Assembly (NCBI GenBank): GCA_035642715.1
Contig: DASQRW010000046.1
Location: 19,924 to 83,923 of the forward strand
Direction: 5' to 3'
Origin: JAJNBK01 sp035642715
Lineage (GTDB): Archaea > Thermoproteota > Nitrososphaeria > Nitrososphaerales > Nitrososphaeraceae
DNA length: 64,000 bases
This document shows positions 1 through 8,516 of the stretch, piece after piece (within the stretch, counting starts at the first letter, position 1; each line of letters opens with the position of its first letter). The notes beneath the pieces are model-generated. The model was not told where the DNA came from and made no database searches. It saw only the letters and a program-made list of their open reading frames with translations. The translations under genes were made by a program, and so were the position numbers.

Positions 1-438
1 GTAACGTCAAAGGACGTAACTGCGTCAGGGATATGTTCCGATGTGGGTATCGGTCCAAAAAAAGTGGACGACGTACTTGTTGTATTCAAGTCTTATGTTA
101 CACGTGTTGGAGGCGGTCCATTGCAAGACGAGGTTAGTCGTGAGGAAGCAGAGAAAAGAGGTTGGCTCGAATATGGAAGCGTAACAGGCAGAGAGAGAAG
201 ATCTTCACCATTTGATATGAACCTAGCAAAGAAAGCCATAAGATTGAATAGCGCGACGCAGCTAGCAATTACCAAGCTCGATGTCATTTTTCCAGAAACA
301 AGCGGTATAAGGGAGTTTAACAAGTTATCAGAAAAAGCAAAAAAATTTATTCAGAATATAGAGGCAGAGACTGGAGTAAAGGTAATACTCATAGGAACGG
401 GCGCAGAATTGAATGATATAATAGATCGTCGTATTTAA
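1..438 (+). CDS. purA: adenylosuccinate synthetase, C-terminal part (gene starts before the window)
   Basis: This is the last 145 codons of adenylosuccinate synthetase, which joins IMP and aspartate with GTP hydrolysis in the first step towards AMP. The frame is open from base 1, so the gene begins outside the window; the ATG at 43 is internal. Recognisable family features are the segment GIGPKKVDDVLVVFKSYVTR followed by VGGGP, the segment LAITKLDV, and the terminal GTGAELNDII motif. It joins purD and purN elsewhere in the window as purine biosynthesis genes. The identification is secure; only the missing N-terminus limits it. Confidence 0.95.
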   Translation, partial: VTSKDVTASGICSDVGIGPKKVDDVLVVFKSYVTRVGGGPLQDEVSREEAEKRGWLEYGSVTGRERRSSPFDMNLAKKAIRLNSATQLAITKLDVIFPETSGIREFNKLSEKAKKFIQNIEAETGVKVILIGTGAELNDIIDRRI

Positions 439-498
439 CCAATGAGATCACCCGGGCATAGAACTGATATTAAAAATATTATATTACATTATATTATA

Positions 499-882
499 TT
501 ATTGAGACTTCCTTTTTGCAACCAATTTTTTTAGCACATCTCTGTTTGATCTCAATTCATTAAGTAGCAGTTTTTTATCTCGAAAATCTAGGTGACGAAG
601 AAAAGATTTCAAACGTTTGATTTCATGGTTATCATCTTCTGGTTTCATTGGTATCTTTCTCTCAGTTAAGTTTTTGATTTTGCTTTTCTTATATCTTGCT
701 TGTCGCTTTGTTTCAACATTATTGTAACTTAATTTCAGAACTAAGATTGCATATTCTATATCAGTATAAGCGCGCCATAACGACAAGGAGTCATTATTGT
801 CATCCGAATCATAATTATTAAGATTTGTTATTGCATGATTTATCAAAGAATGGATCTTACTGTCGACATCGAAGTCATTCAA
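499..882 (-). CDS. hypothetical protein, 127 aa, charged and helical
   Basis: I do not recognise this protein. It is 127 residues, soluble, rich in Asn/Asp in its first third and in Lys/Arg at its C-terminus, with a likely helical centre (residues about 35-110) and no Cys motif or membrane segment. It converges on purA, with about 60 AT-rich bases between the stops. The composition matches its neighbours, so it is probably a lineage-specific archaeal protein rather than a random open frame, but no function can be assigned. Confidence 0.55.
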   Translation of the reverse strand: MNDFDVDSKIHSLINHAITNLNNYDSDDNNDSLSLWRAYTDIEYAILVLKLSYNNVETKRQARYKKSKIKNLTERKIPMKPEDDNHEIKRLKSFLRHLDFRDKKLLLNELRSNRDVLKKLVAKRKSQ

Positions 883-979
883 TCTTGATTGTTGTTGTGA
901 TATAGATCATTAAATAGTTGTTAACCTATAAGCTTGCGGATGATTTTAATAGCATTCAATTAATGAATTATCATGTAAA

Positions 980-1693
980 TTGCGACTAAAAAATCCCTAT
1001 TATGTACAATTATCTGATATGAAAGATTTCGGCAGATTAGTATGTGCCTTAGAACGTGCACCTTTACCAGCATTCTCATTGATGTTGAATAATGAATATA
1101 TCTTGGCAGTTCAGACTGATTTCATCGATGGTAGGCCAGTAATTTATTTTGTAAATAGTCCACAACAGCGAGACGGACAATATCTTGCCTATAGAATTAT
1201 CGGAGGGATCGAGGAAGTTATGGTGGTAGACTTTGTAGCCAATCCTTCCTTTGTTTATTCTCCTATTATAAATATAGAGAAATTCCCTTCTGCTCTAACA
1301 AAAATAGCGCGCGTGCAAAAAAAATCAGGTTATTTAGCAATAAGATTAAAGGATCTTTCTAGTCTTGCAAAAGTCGCTGCTTATAAAACGATATATGACG
1401 AACCGCCATTACCTTTGTTTCTTTTCAAAGACAGAACTGGTGCTCAGACTATTGTTAATGAGAGTGATGCAAGGCTTATAATAGGAGCTACAATGAGCCT
1501 AAGCGAATCTGACACTATATCTTATTTCTACTATGTCATTTTAGATGAAGAACCAAAAGATCCTTTTTTACGATATTCTAGTCAGAGAATAGAACAACCT
1601 TCTTTTTCAGGAAGGTTAGATGAGCATGGATATATTTATCTCAAATTGATTAGATTAGCGAATACTCATCCGCTGGTGGGAATTAACGAATAA
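980..1693 (+). CDS. conserved hypothetical protein, 237 aa, upstream of pyrF
   Basis: A soluble protein of 237 residues starting at a TTG codon. No known domain is recognised. The sequence alternates beta-type segments (AFSLMLNNEYILAVQ, PVIYFVN, EEVMVVDFVANPSFVY) and seems to have two similar halves: residues about 10-105 and 115-225 both contain a PLP-aF/LFLF motif, so an internal duplication is possible. The reading frame ends one base pair region before the pyrF coding sequence, so the two genes are probably co-transcribed. Function unknown. Confidence 0.65.
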   Translation: MRLKNPYYVQLSDMKDFGRLVCALERAPLPAFSLMLNNEYILAVQTDFIDGRPVIYFVNSPQQRDGQYLAYRIIGGIEEVMVVDFVANPSFVYSPIINIEKFPSALTKIARVQKKSGYLAIRLKDLSSLAKVAAYKTIYDEPPLPLFLFKDRTGAQTIVNESDARLIIGATMSLSESDTISYFYYVILDEEPKDPFLRYSSQRIEQPSFSGRLDEHGYIYLKLIRLANTHPLVGINE

Positions 1694-2453
1694 ATCAAAC
1701 TCATATCGTAATAGGATCATTAACAGTTCGAGAAGGAAGAAAAGTAGTATTATTTTAGCTCTTGATGCCACTCCAAGAAAAGGTCTAAAAAAATTTATTA
1801 AATCTACAATCAGACTTTTAGAGCATCATATCTGTGCAATTAAAATAAATTATCATGTTATATTGCCACTTTCTCTTTCTGAAATAACCGAGATAAATAG
1901 ACTAGCCCACCATTATGGTTTAGTATCTATTGCAGATTTAAAATTAAATGATATCAAAAGCACCAATAAAATTGCTATAGAATATCTATCAATGATGGAA
2001 TTCGATGCTGTAATAGTAAATCCATTTATGGGAAAAGACGAATTGAGATTTGCATCAAAGCAGGCTCATAAAATTAACTTTGGGATTATTGCTCTAGTCT
2101 ATATGAGTCATCCAGGAGCAGAAGAGAGTTTTGGTATCGATGTGTCTGCGAATAAACAAATTTCTGGCAGTCAGCAACTAACCCAGCTGTACAAGATATT
2201 TTTTGATTATGCATCTAAATCCCATGTCGACGGCATTGTAATTGGCGCCACGAAGGACAAAATCTTGAATGAATTATCTCCTCACAAGGAATTACCAATC
2301 TATTCCCCAGGGCTAGGTAAACAAGGTGGCGACATAGCAAAGGCTGCTAATAATGGCACAAATTTTTTTATTATAGGCCGCTCTATAATCGACTCCAAAG
2401 ACCCATTAGAAGTTGTTAAAAAGATACAGCGAGAGATTTCGAATAACATATAG
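1686..2453 (+). CDS. pyrF: orotidine 5'-phosphate decarboxylase (start codon unresolved)
   Basis: Converts OMP to UMP, the last step of pyrimidine synthesis. The catalytic motif DLKLNDI (D-x-K-x-x-D), the upstream IILALD strand with IKIN lysine, the YMSHPGA loop, GLGKQGGD and the IIGRS phosphate-binding motif are all present. The first conventional start, TTG at 1863, would remove the IILALD and IKIN strands, so the true start lies upstream. The frame is open back to 1659 but holds no ATG, GTG or TTG. Candidates are ACG 1686 (preceded by GGTGGG at 1675-1680), ATC 1716 or ATT 1719. The coordinate given uses ACG and yields 255 residues, close to the family length. Confidence 0.88.
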   Translation, partial: TNKSNSYRNRIINSSRRKKSSIILALDATPRKGLKKFIKSTIRLLEHHICAIKINYHVILPLSLSEITEINRLAHHYGLVSIADLKLNDIKSTNKIAIEYLSMMEFDAVIVNPFMGKDELRFASKQAHKINFGIIALVYMSHPGAEESFGIDVSANKQISGSQQLTQLYKIFFDYASKSHVDGIVIGATKDKILNELSPHKELPIYSPGLGKQGGDIAKAANNGTNFFIIGRSIIDSKDPLEVVKKIQREISNNI

Positions 2454-2455
2454 AA

Positions 2456-2902
2456 TTATCGAGATTTTTTTTCTAAAAATAATTTAGCCTCTATAAGCAC
2501 ATTTTTCGCATTTTTATAAGTGAGTAAAGCCAAAGCCTTCTCATATGCTAGCCACGAATAAGCATTATGTTCGTACGATAATGTAACATCCCTTATGCTT
2601 GTTCTAGCTAAAAAGAAGATAACTTCTTTTTGAATTAATCTTTGATTACGCCTATAGTGATATCCTATTTTGTTTCTAAATCCTTTGAAGAATTCCACAT
2701 CGCATATTCCAGTTTCTTCTTGTATTTCTCGGCGTGCTGTCTGTATTTCATCCTCTCCATTTTCTATATTTCCCTTTGGAAAATCCCAATGTCCAGCGGC
2801 ATAATTTAATAATAAATACTCTATTTTGCCTAATACGCTATCCAAGGAAAATATTACTGCGCCAGCCGAGCGTTCTTGTTGTACCATTTCTTTCACATTC
2901 AA
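2456..2902 (-). CDS. Nudix hydrolase, Ap4A-hydrolase-like
   Basis: A 148-residue Nudix protein, probably cleaving dinucleoside polyphosphates or another nucleoside diphosphate derivative. The Nudix box is complete at about residues 44-66: GNIENGEDEIQTAR then REIQEETGI, matching G-x5-E-x7-REUxEExGU with all metal-binding glutamates. The motif HWDFPKGN just before it is typical of the bis(5'-nucleosyl)-tetraphosphatase subgroup. It converges on pyrF with only two bases between stops. Substrate cannot be fixed from sequence. Confidence 0.88.
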   Translation of the reverse strand: MNVKEMVQQERSAGAVIFSLDSVLGKIEYLLLNYAAGHWDFPKGNIENGEDEIQTARREIQEETGICDVEFFKGFRNKIGYHYRRNQRLIQKEVIFFLARTSIRDVTLSYEHNAYSWLAYEKALALLTYKNAKNVLIEAKLFLEKKSR

Positions 2903-2938
2903 ACAAATTATGACTAATATTTTATACTTATGAGATCT

Positions 2939-3127
2939 TTAGTCACTTCTATTTTCATCCGCATCTTCCTTCTTATTTGCTCTTTCAAAATCATTATTTT
3001 TATCAGTAACTGGCTCCAAAAAAGGTGAAGGTGCATAATCATGAATATCTCCCCATTCCTCCCTTGTTAACCAATAACTACAATACCACTTGTGTATATC
3101 TTCATTATAATCGCCATGAAAAGGCAT
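2939..3127 (-). CDS. small hypothetical protein, 62 aa
   Basis: A 62-residue acidic protein with an aromatic N-terminal half (HKWYCSYWLTREEWGDIHDY) and a charged C-terminal tail. It lies in line with the Nudix gene, about 36 bases upstream of it, and downstream of the cis-prenyltransferase on the same strand. Its Trp/Tyr-rich segment is unlikely by chance in AT-rich DNA, which supports a real gene. I do not recognise a family. Confidence 0.5.
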   Translation of the reverse strand: MPFHGDYNEDIHKWYCSYWLTREEWGDIHDYAPSPFLEPVTDKNNDFERANKKEDADENRSD

Positions 3128-3208
3128 ATTCTATAGTCATTTTTTTATAAATTGTAACTAATAAATGATGCCAAATAATACCAGTTATGAAATATTAGAG
3201 AGAGAATA

Positions 3209-4021
3209 TCATCTTCCATATCGCCTTATTCTGCGTTGGTAAGTCCTAATTGCTCGCATAAGATCAATTTTACGAAATTCTGGCCAAAACACATCCATAA
3301 ATACTAGTTCACTATATGCACTCTGCCATATTAGAAACCCACTGAGACGCTTTTCTCCCGACGTTCTTAATATTAAATCGGGTTCTGGCTGAGGCAAATG
3401 AGAAGTGTACAAGCAAGATTCAATTATATTTTCATCTATATCATCTATATCTAATTTGCCAGATTTGGTCATGGTTGCAATTTTTTTTATGGCATCGACA
3501 AGTTCTCTCTGTCCTCCATATGCAACGGCTATATTTAAGAACATATTATTATAATTGGTAGTCTCCCGCTCTAACTTGCTCAGGATTTCCTGAAGCTGCT
3601 TGGGCAATATTTCCACATTTCCTATTGCCTTGATTTTCATTTGCCGCTTATGAATTCTCGAATCGGTGTATAGTTTTTCTAATTTATTTTGTAACAGTTC
3701 ATAGATAGTATTAATCTCTTCTCCTTTTCTTTCCAAGTTCTCATTTGACAACACATAGAGAGTAGTTATCCTAATTCTAAGATCATGGATCCAGTTCAAA
3801 AGCTCTTCTGCCTTATCTGCACCCATCAAATGACCATTTTCCGTACCAGCGAGATGGTATCTTGCCCACCTTCTATTTCCGTCTAGGATGATAGCAATGT
3901 GATTTGGAAGTGAATTCCTTATGATCTGTGATTCAAGTCGTCGTTCATAGAGGCTGTAAAATCCACTACGTTTAAAGATTGTTTCTGCAAGCGCTCTGCT
4001 AGGAATATCCTGTATCTCCAT
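3209..4021 (-). CDS. uppS: cis-prenyltransferase (undecaprenyl/polyprenyl diphosphate synthase family)
   Basis: Extends an allylic diphosphate with isopentenyl units in cis to give the polyprenyl lipid carrier used for glycan and S-layer glycoprotein assembly. The catalytic Asp lies in IAIILDGNRRWA (D47). Further family motifs are the RITTLYVLSNEN strand-loop, NIAVAYGGQRELVDA, and PDLILRTSGEKRLSGFLIWQ, with the substrate-binding Arg and Gly-Phe segments. At 270 residues it is a typical archaeal length. It follows the DUF373 gene by 68 bases on the same strand and may be co-transcribed. Confidence 0.93.
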   Translation of the reverse strand: MEIQDIPSRALAETIFKRSGFYSLYERRLESQIIRNSLPNHIAIILDGNRRWARYHLAGTENGHLMGADKAEELLNWIHDLRIRITTLYVLSNENLERKGEEINTIYELLQNKLEKLYTDSRIHKRQMKIKAIGNVEILPKQLQEILSKLERETTNYNNMFLNIAVAYGGQRELVDAIKKIATMTKSGKLDIDDIDENIIESCLYTSHLPQPEPDLILRTSGEKRLSGFLIWQSAYSELVFMDVFWPEFRKIDLMRAIRTYQRRIRRYGR

Positions 4022-4089
4022 CGAAGTACCTCCTTAACTGTTTAACGACGATTTTATTGTTTTTATTTACATTCTTATAGATCTCGATA

Positions 4090-5268
4090 TCAATGTTTGA
4101 TAGTCTCACCGCCTTTTCTATTTCTAAAATATTGAAATAAGAAAGTCACAGCCACCAATGTTATAGCCAATCCAACAAGGAGTGAGGAGATCAAGGTAAA
4201 TGGACTAGTGCCTTCAGTTAATATAGATGTAAACTGCAAAATTGGAATGTACAGCAAGCTAAGAACCACTAGTCTCAGTATATCTGACATGATCCTTATA
4301 CTTCCTTTGAACCAATTGCTCAACAAAGTTCCAGATAGTATGGTGGCAATACCAATCCATAGCAGTGTAATTGTACCGTGGGCAAAACTTCCGACTATTA
4401 TTCTATTAGTAATTATTTCTGCTGGACTCATATTTGGAGTAAGCGCTTCAGTTGGTATACTTGAGAATCCATTTGCCACAGACACTAAAATAATTAGGAT
4501 ACCTGCAAAAATTGAGAATATTCGAATAAAAGCACTTGGAGTCGGTCTATCAAGCGATCCCAATGCTTTATCTATATCAAAAGCACGAATTATGAACGCA
4601 CTACCAAGTATACCCAAGACAATGGCTATTGCCTCTTTTGTCAGTCCTAACACAGTAGCTAGACCAGTTGCAATTAATAGTGCTCCCGGGACGCCTAAGA
4701 AAAACTTTGAATACCGAGGATCGAAGACGAGCATTTTGATATACCTACCTAGAACGGCGTAAGAGTATTCAACACTTCTACTTTGTTTTATAATAATCCT
4801 CTGAATTGACATGATGGGCAGTATAGTTTGTATAATTGGAATTACAGTCTCATCGTCTTCGCCATCAGAAACAATTACTGCAGCATCTGCCTTATACTTG
4901 TTAAGAATGCCATCGATTTCTAATCCTATTTTTTCATCTGCTTCAATTCCACGATTAAATTTCCCTGCCACTACAGCAACTTCTGAATCATAGCCTTTGC
5001 TTAATAGTTCTTCATAAGATTTAATTGCCGCAAATATAGCATTTACGTCAGAATCTTCAGGGTCTTCAATTGCAAGCCTGATGCCAGCATCTATACAGGA
5101 ATCTCTTCCAACAATGGGAGTTTCTATACTGCCCTTAGAGCCTATATCATCATCCCTATCTATACACAAAACAAGAATTTTATTGTGTCTTGTAAAGGTT
5201 TTGTATACATTACTATCAATTGGATGGATGTCCTTTTGATAATTATGAGTGTCAGTTGTTAGGGGCAT
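4090..5268 (-). CDS. DUF373 family membrane protein
   Basis: A 392-residue archaeal protein of the DUF373 family, unknown function. Residues about 28-180 form a soluble domain with repeated acidic loops (LCIDRDDDIG, IVSDGEDDE) that look able to bind metal or phosphate. Residues about 190-385 contain roughly six hydrophobic helices (GALLIATGLATVLGL, IFAGILIILVSVA, LVGLAITLVAVTFLF). It is the first gene of a minus-strand run that continues with uppS, and stands back to back with the ferredoxin reductase gene. The pairing with uppS hints at lipid or glycan metabolism, which is inference only. Confidence 0.85.
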   Translation of the reverse strand: MPLTTDTHNYQKDIHPIDSNVYKTFTRHNKILVLCIDRDDDIGSKGSIETPIVGRDSCIDAGIRLAIEDPEDSDVNAIFAAIKSYEELLSKGYDSEVAVVAGKFNRGIEADEKIGLEIDGILNKYKADAAVIVSDGEDDETVIPIIQTILPIMSIQRIIIKQSRSVEYSYAVLGRYIKMLVFDPRYSKFFLGVPGALLIATGLATVLGLTKEAIAIVLGILGSAFIIRAFDIDKALGSLDRPTPSAFIRIFSIFAGILIILVSVANGFSSIPTEALTPNMSPAEIITNRIIVGSFAHGTITLLWIGIATILSGTLLSNWFKGSIRIMSDILRLVVLSLLYIPILQFTSILTEGTSPFTLISSLLVGLAITLVAVTFLFQYFRNRKGGETIKH

Positions 5269-5479
5269 ATGTTATTCGATATAATTATAGTATAATCGGC
5301 TTGTTAATTAATTTGATCAGATATAAGGAAGTGATCATTGATTACTCCTAAGTTTATAATTGTATGTTAGCGAAGATATTATCTGGAGAAGCTATCTTTG
5401 ATAGAAAAATCTAGTATAGTGTGGTCTATGTGAGAAGATTAGAGCCTATTTCCAAGCTTATTTTAAAAAGCGATCGTGG

Positions 5480-5493
5480 GTGTTAGTTAACAC
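5480..5493. promoter_or_regulatory. perfect inverted repeat, possible operator
   Basis: GTGTTA and TAACAC flank a 2-base spacer. The site sits mid-way in a divergent promoter region between DUF373 and the ferredoxin reductase gene. A protein-binding role is inferred from position and symmetry only. Confidence 0.3.
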
Positions 5494-5528
5494 GTAGAAT
5501 ATTTTATTACACTCAGATTCAAGAGACA

Positions 5529-5549
5529 GTGTGTATGTGTGTGTGTGTG
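5529..5549. repeat. GT-rich simple repeat
   Basis: About ten GT units with one TA interruption, in the intergenic region upstream of the ferredoxin reductase gene. Such alternating purine-pyrimidine tracts can be length-variable. Confidence 0.85.
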
Positions 5550-5751
5550 ACTGTTACATATACAACATATGATATGATTTGCTTCGTAAAAATCTCTATT
5601 ATAATTAAAATAAAACTCTAGCATATTAACCTGATCTGTAGGTCTTGATAGATATATATTTAAGTAAAACTCTTATTTTGTACGTCATTCCTCTTAACAA
5701 ATAGAATAACTATGTGTATTAAATAAATATATACATCTCTAAGAGATTATA

Positions 5752-6651
5752 ATGCTTTATACGCCAGATAAACTGAATAAACAATCTATGAATTCCTCTG
5801 TAAGCAGCAGGCGCATGAAATCATCACCCAATTTAGGAGAAATTATTTATAAAAAATATCTAACTGATGAATTGGCAATACTGCGACTTAAGCCAAGAGA
5901 AGGAAAGGTTCCTGATTTTCAGGCAGGCCAATTTGTGGCGCTGGGTGTGAACCTAATGCATGATAATAATAGATTGACTTACAGGGCATATTCTATTGCA
6001 TCGCCACCAGAAGAAAAACGATATTTTGAATTTTACATCAAGATGGTAAGTGAACCTCTTCCAGGTGAGGTAACGACTGCTATATTCAACTTAAAAGAAG
6101 GAGACCCAGTTTATTGGCATTATCCTACTGGATTTTTTACTATAGAAGAAAAAAGAGTGGATGGATCATTGGAAACAAGACGACTTATACTTGTTGCTTC
6201 TGGGACAGGTTTAGCGCCCTTTATAAGTTACATTCTTCATTTAAGTAATACAAATACATGTAGAGAAATAATCTTATTACACGGAGCAAGATATGCTGCA
6301 GAGTTAGGTTACAGAGACCTTTTAGAAAGTTTACAGACAAAAACTCAGCATAATTGGAACTTTAAATATATACCCACGGTTAGCAGACCCGATCATCCTC
6401 TATCAACAGGATGGAATGGAAACAATGGTAGAGTAGAGTCGTTACTTATAAGGAATAGTGAGGGGATTTCGAAGTTAGAGAGAATTGTAGGAGAGAGGAT
6501 TACTCCTAAAAACTCGTTCTTTCATATTTGTGGATATCAGGGAACCATTGATTCAGTCGCTAATTTGTTGACTTCTTTGGGATTTGTCACAAACAGAAAT
6601 AAAAGGACGGATGGATCGTTTGATATTAAAACAGAAACTTACGGTTCATAG
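5752..6651 (+). CDS. ferredoxin-NADP reductase-like FAD protein
   Basis: A 299-residue FAD/NAD(P)-binding reductase, probably passing electrons between NADPH and ferredoxin or another small carrier. The FAD-binding motif RxYS is seen in YRAYSIAS; the pyrophosphate-binding loop is VASGTGLAPFIS, and the C-terminal CGYQGTIDSV matches the NADP-site CG-x-x-x motif. The first 30 residues are poorly conserved in type and may be partly untranslated; a later Met at residue 13 or 22 is an alternative start. It stands alone, with promoters in the upstream gap. Confidence 0.85.
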   Translation: MLYTPDKLNKQSMNSSVSSRRMKSSPNLGEIIYKKYLTDELAILRLKPREGKVPDFQAGQFVALGVNLMHDNNRLTYRAYSIASPPEEKRYFEFYIKMVSEPLPGEVTTAIFNLKEGDPVYWHYPTGFFTIEEKRVDGSLETRRLILVASGTGLAPFISYILHLSNTNTCREIILLHGARYAAELGYRDLLESLQTKTQHNWNFKYIPTVSRPDHPLSTGWNGNNGRVESLLIRNSEGISKLERIVGERITPKNSFFHICGYQGTIDSVANLLTSLGFVTNRNKRTDGSFDIKTETYGS

Positions 6652-6726
6652 CGAAATGTATTATAACATAGCAGAACGACAAGTAAATGAAATATTATCT
6701 ATACATATATTGATGGATGCAAATAT

Positions 6727-6736
6727 TTTTTTATAC
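6727..6736 (+). promoter_or_regulatory. TATA box for the DUF424 gene
   Basis: TTTTTATA-type element centred near 6732, about 27 bases before the ATG at 6760. That spacing fits a leaderless archaeal transcript beginning at this ATG and decides the start over the ATG at 6781. Confidence 0.4.
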
Positions 6737-6759
6737 ATATTCTTGCAGAGCGCTTCACA

Positions 6760-7068
6760 ATGAATTATGCACTTAGAACGATGAAATACCAAGGCTCAAC
6801 TATGGTTAATATATGCGATATTGAGTTAGTTGGAACCAAATTAGAACATGGAGATATTGTAGTAGATCTAACCAAGGAATATTTTCAGCAAGAAATAATT
6901 GAAGAAAGCAAGGCTAAGAACCTTCTTCAAACGTGTTCTATAGCGAATTTAGTTGGAGAAAGAATTGTAGATCAGGCGATTAAGCTCAGATTAGCAAAAG
7001 AAATAAGCATAAAGAGAATATGTGGTATACCTTTCTTGATGATTTTTAAGTTTCAGCATAGATATTGA
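6760..7068 (+). CDS. DUF424 family protein
   Basis: A small archaeal protein of 102 residues belonging to DUF424. Family hallmarks are the N-terminal strand with NICDIELVGTKLEHGDIVVDL, the central IIEESKAKNLLQTCSIANLVG, and the closing GIPFLMIFKF segment. Function is not established in any organism I know of; the family often lies near translation or ribosome-biogenesis genes, and here it precedes the RIO1 kinase and KH protein on the same strand with about 30 bases between, suggesting one operon. Confidence 0.8.
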   Translation: MNYALRTMKYQGSTMVNICDIELVGTKLEHGDIVVDLTKEYFQQEIIEESKAKNLLQTCSIANLVGERIVDQAIKLRLAKEISIKRICGIPFLMIFKFQHRY

Positions 7069-7101
7069 CTAATAGTTAAATAAGTAAAAAAATATATTGA
7101 T

Positions 7102-7941
7102 TTGCTGGGAAAAGAAGAAGAATTGGAAAAGAATAGAGCTGACTATGCGCAGAATACAGCTATGGACAGAGCAGACCGACGATACCTTAGACATGAACGT
7201 GAAAATCGATTGCTAATAAAGACATCTGAAGACAGAAGAGTTTTTGACGATGTTTTTGATATGCGTACTCTTATGGTTCTAAATAGTATGATTAGTGACG
7301 GAGTTTTTAAGTATCTGAGAAGCCCTTTTGCTTCAGGCAAAGAATCTAAGCTCTATTTGGCATTAGATAATAATGATAAATTTCTTGCAATAAAAATATA
7401 TCTTACTGTAAGCGCTGAATTTAAAAAGAGATTGCAATATATAGCAGGTGACCCGCGATTTTCAAATATTAAACAAGGTTCCCAAAATTTAATTGCCACT
7501 TGGGCTAAAAAAGAATTCCGAAATTTGAAGACTGCTTATGAGGCTGGGGTGAGCGTTCCTAATCCCTATCAAGTTCGTCGAAACGTTTTAGTAATGGAAT
7601 TTATGGGTGATTCTGAAGGCAAGCCTTATTTAAATTTGGTAGATGCAGATCCAATCACATCTGAGGATTATGATGACGTCATCGAGGAGACAACAAAACT
7701 TTACAATAAAGCAAATCTAGTGCATGCGGATTTGTCTCCATATAACATATTCAAAGATGTCGATCATGCGCGAATCATATTATTTGACTTCGGATCATCG
7801 GTAGATATCAAACATCCTAATTCAAAACAATTCTTGACACGTGATATAGTTAATATAAACAATTTTTTTGCAAAACATGGCGTTAAAATCCTAACAAACG
7901 AATTAGCAATAAAGAGAGTCATAGGAGAGATAAATAATTGA
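7102..7941 (+). CDS. rio1: RIO1-type serine/threonine protein kinase
   Basis: Atypical kinase used in late small-subunit ribosome maturation. Seen in order: N-terminal charged helix, flexible P-loop region SPFASGKESKLYLA, ATP-contacting Lys in FLAIKIY, hinge region LVMEFMGD, catalytic loop LVHADLSPYN and metal-binding LFDFGSS. The last motif reads DFG, rather than the more common IDxxQ of RIO1. The start is TTG 7102; an ATG lies at 7162. Its stop overlaps the TTG start of the next gene by four bases, so the kinase and the KH protein are translationally coupled, a classic archaeal arrangement. Confidence 0.93.
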   Translation: MLGKEEELEKNRADYAQNTAMDRADRRYLRHERENRLLIKTSEDRRVFDDVFDMRTLMVLNSMISDGVFKYLRSPFASGKESKLYLALDNNDKFLAIKIYLTVSAEFKKRLQYIAGDPRFSNIKQGSQNLIATWAKKEFRNLKTAYEAGVSVPNPYQVRRNVLVMEFMGDSEGKPYLNLVDADPITSEDYDDVIEETTKLYNKANLVHADLSPYNIFKDVDHARIILFDFGSSVDIKHPNSKQFLTRDIVNINNFFAKHGVKILTNELAIKRVIGEINN

Positions 7942-8516
7942 TCTTTCAACAAGTAATAAAAATTCCAAAGGATAGAATAGGCGTCATTATTGGAAAAAAC
8001 GGCAAAGTGAAAGGACAAATTGAGGATAAATGTAGCGTTACAATTGAAGTAGACAGTGAATACGGAGATACCATAATTTCTGCTGGTTCAAAGCCCGTTG
8101 AGGAAATGGAACCATTTAAAGCGGTAGAGATTGTCTCTGCTATTGGCAAAGGTTTCTCCCCTGAGCGCGCATATAGATTACTAGGAGAAGAAGAAGTTTT
8201 GCAGTTAATAGATTTGAGAGATTATGCGGGTAAATCCCCTAATTCATTAAGTAGAATCAAAGGAAGAATCATTGGCGAAGCCGGTAAATCTAGGAAAACG
8301 ATCGAAGATCTCAGTGGAACTTATATCTCTGTCTATGGTCATACTGTCGCAATCATTGGAACCTTTGAAGAAATCAAACTTGCGACTGAAGCAGTAACTA
8401 TGCTGTCAAAGGGAAGATCGCATGCTAACGTCTACAATATGTTGCAAGAGGCAAAAAGGAAATCTAAGTTAGATAGAATGCAGTTATGGGAAAATGATAC
8501 AATGCGTAAACTATAG
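7938..8516 (+). CDS. KH-domain RNA-binding protein, Pno1/Dim2 homologue
   Basis: A 192-residue protein with two KH domains that probably binds 16S rRNA during small-subunit assembly, as eukaryotic Pno1/Dim2 does. The first KH domain has IPKDRIGVIIGKNGKVK (residues about 8-25), the second has RIKGRIIGEAGKSRKTIEDL (about 105-125), both with the GxxG loop (GKNG, GEAG). Between them is a helical linker with GFSPERAYRLL, typical for the archaeal family. It starts at TTG 7938, overlapping the rio1 stop in TTGA. Confidence 0.9.
   Translation: MIFQQVIKIPKDRIGVIIGKNGKVKGQIEDKCSVTIEVDSEYGDTIISAGSKPVEEMEPFKAVEIVSAIGKGFSPERAYRLLGEEEVLQLIDLRDYAGKSPNSLSRIKGRIIGEAGKSRKTIEDLSGTYISVYGHTVAIIGTFEEIKLATEAVTMLSKGRSHANVYNMLQEAKRKSKLDRMQLWENDTMRKL

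Larger units (their letters stand above)
5269..5751. other. 483-base divergent intergenic region
   Basis: Lies between the divergently transcribed DUF373 and ferredoxin-reductase genes, so it should hold both promoters. It contains a perfect inverted repeat GTGTTA-gt-TAACAC at 5480-5493, a possible operator, and a GT-rich tract at 5529-5549. AT-rich TATA-like stretches precede 5752. No open frame of interest was seen. Confidence 0.6.

Noticed and set aside
1741..1800. Frameshift in the pyrF A-run near 1787-1793
   Set aside because: Careful codon counting shows the frame is continuous from 1659 to 2453; only the start codon is missing.
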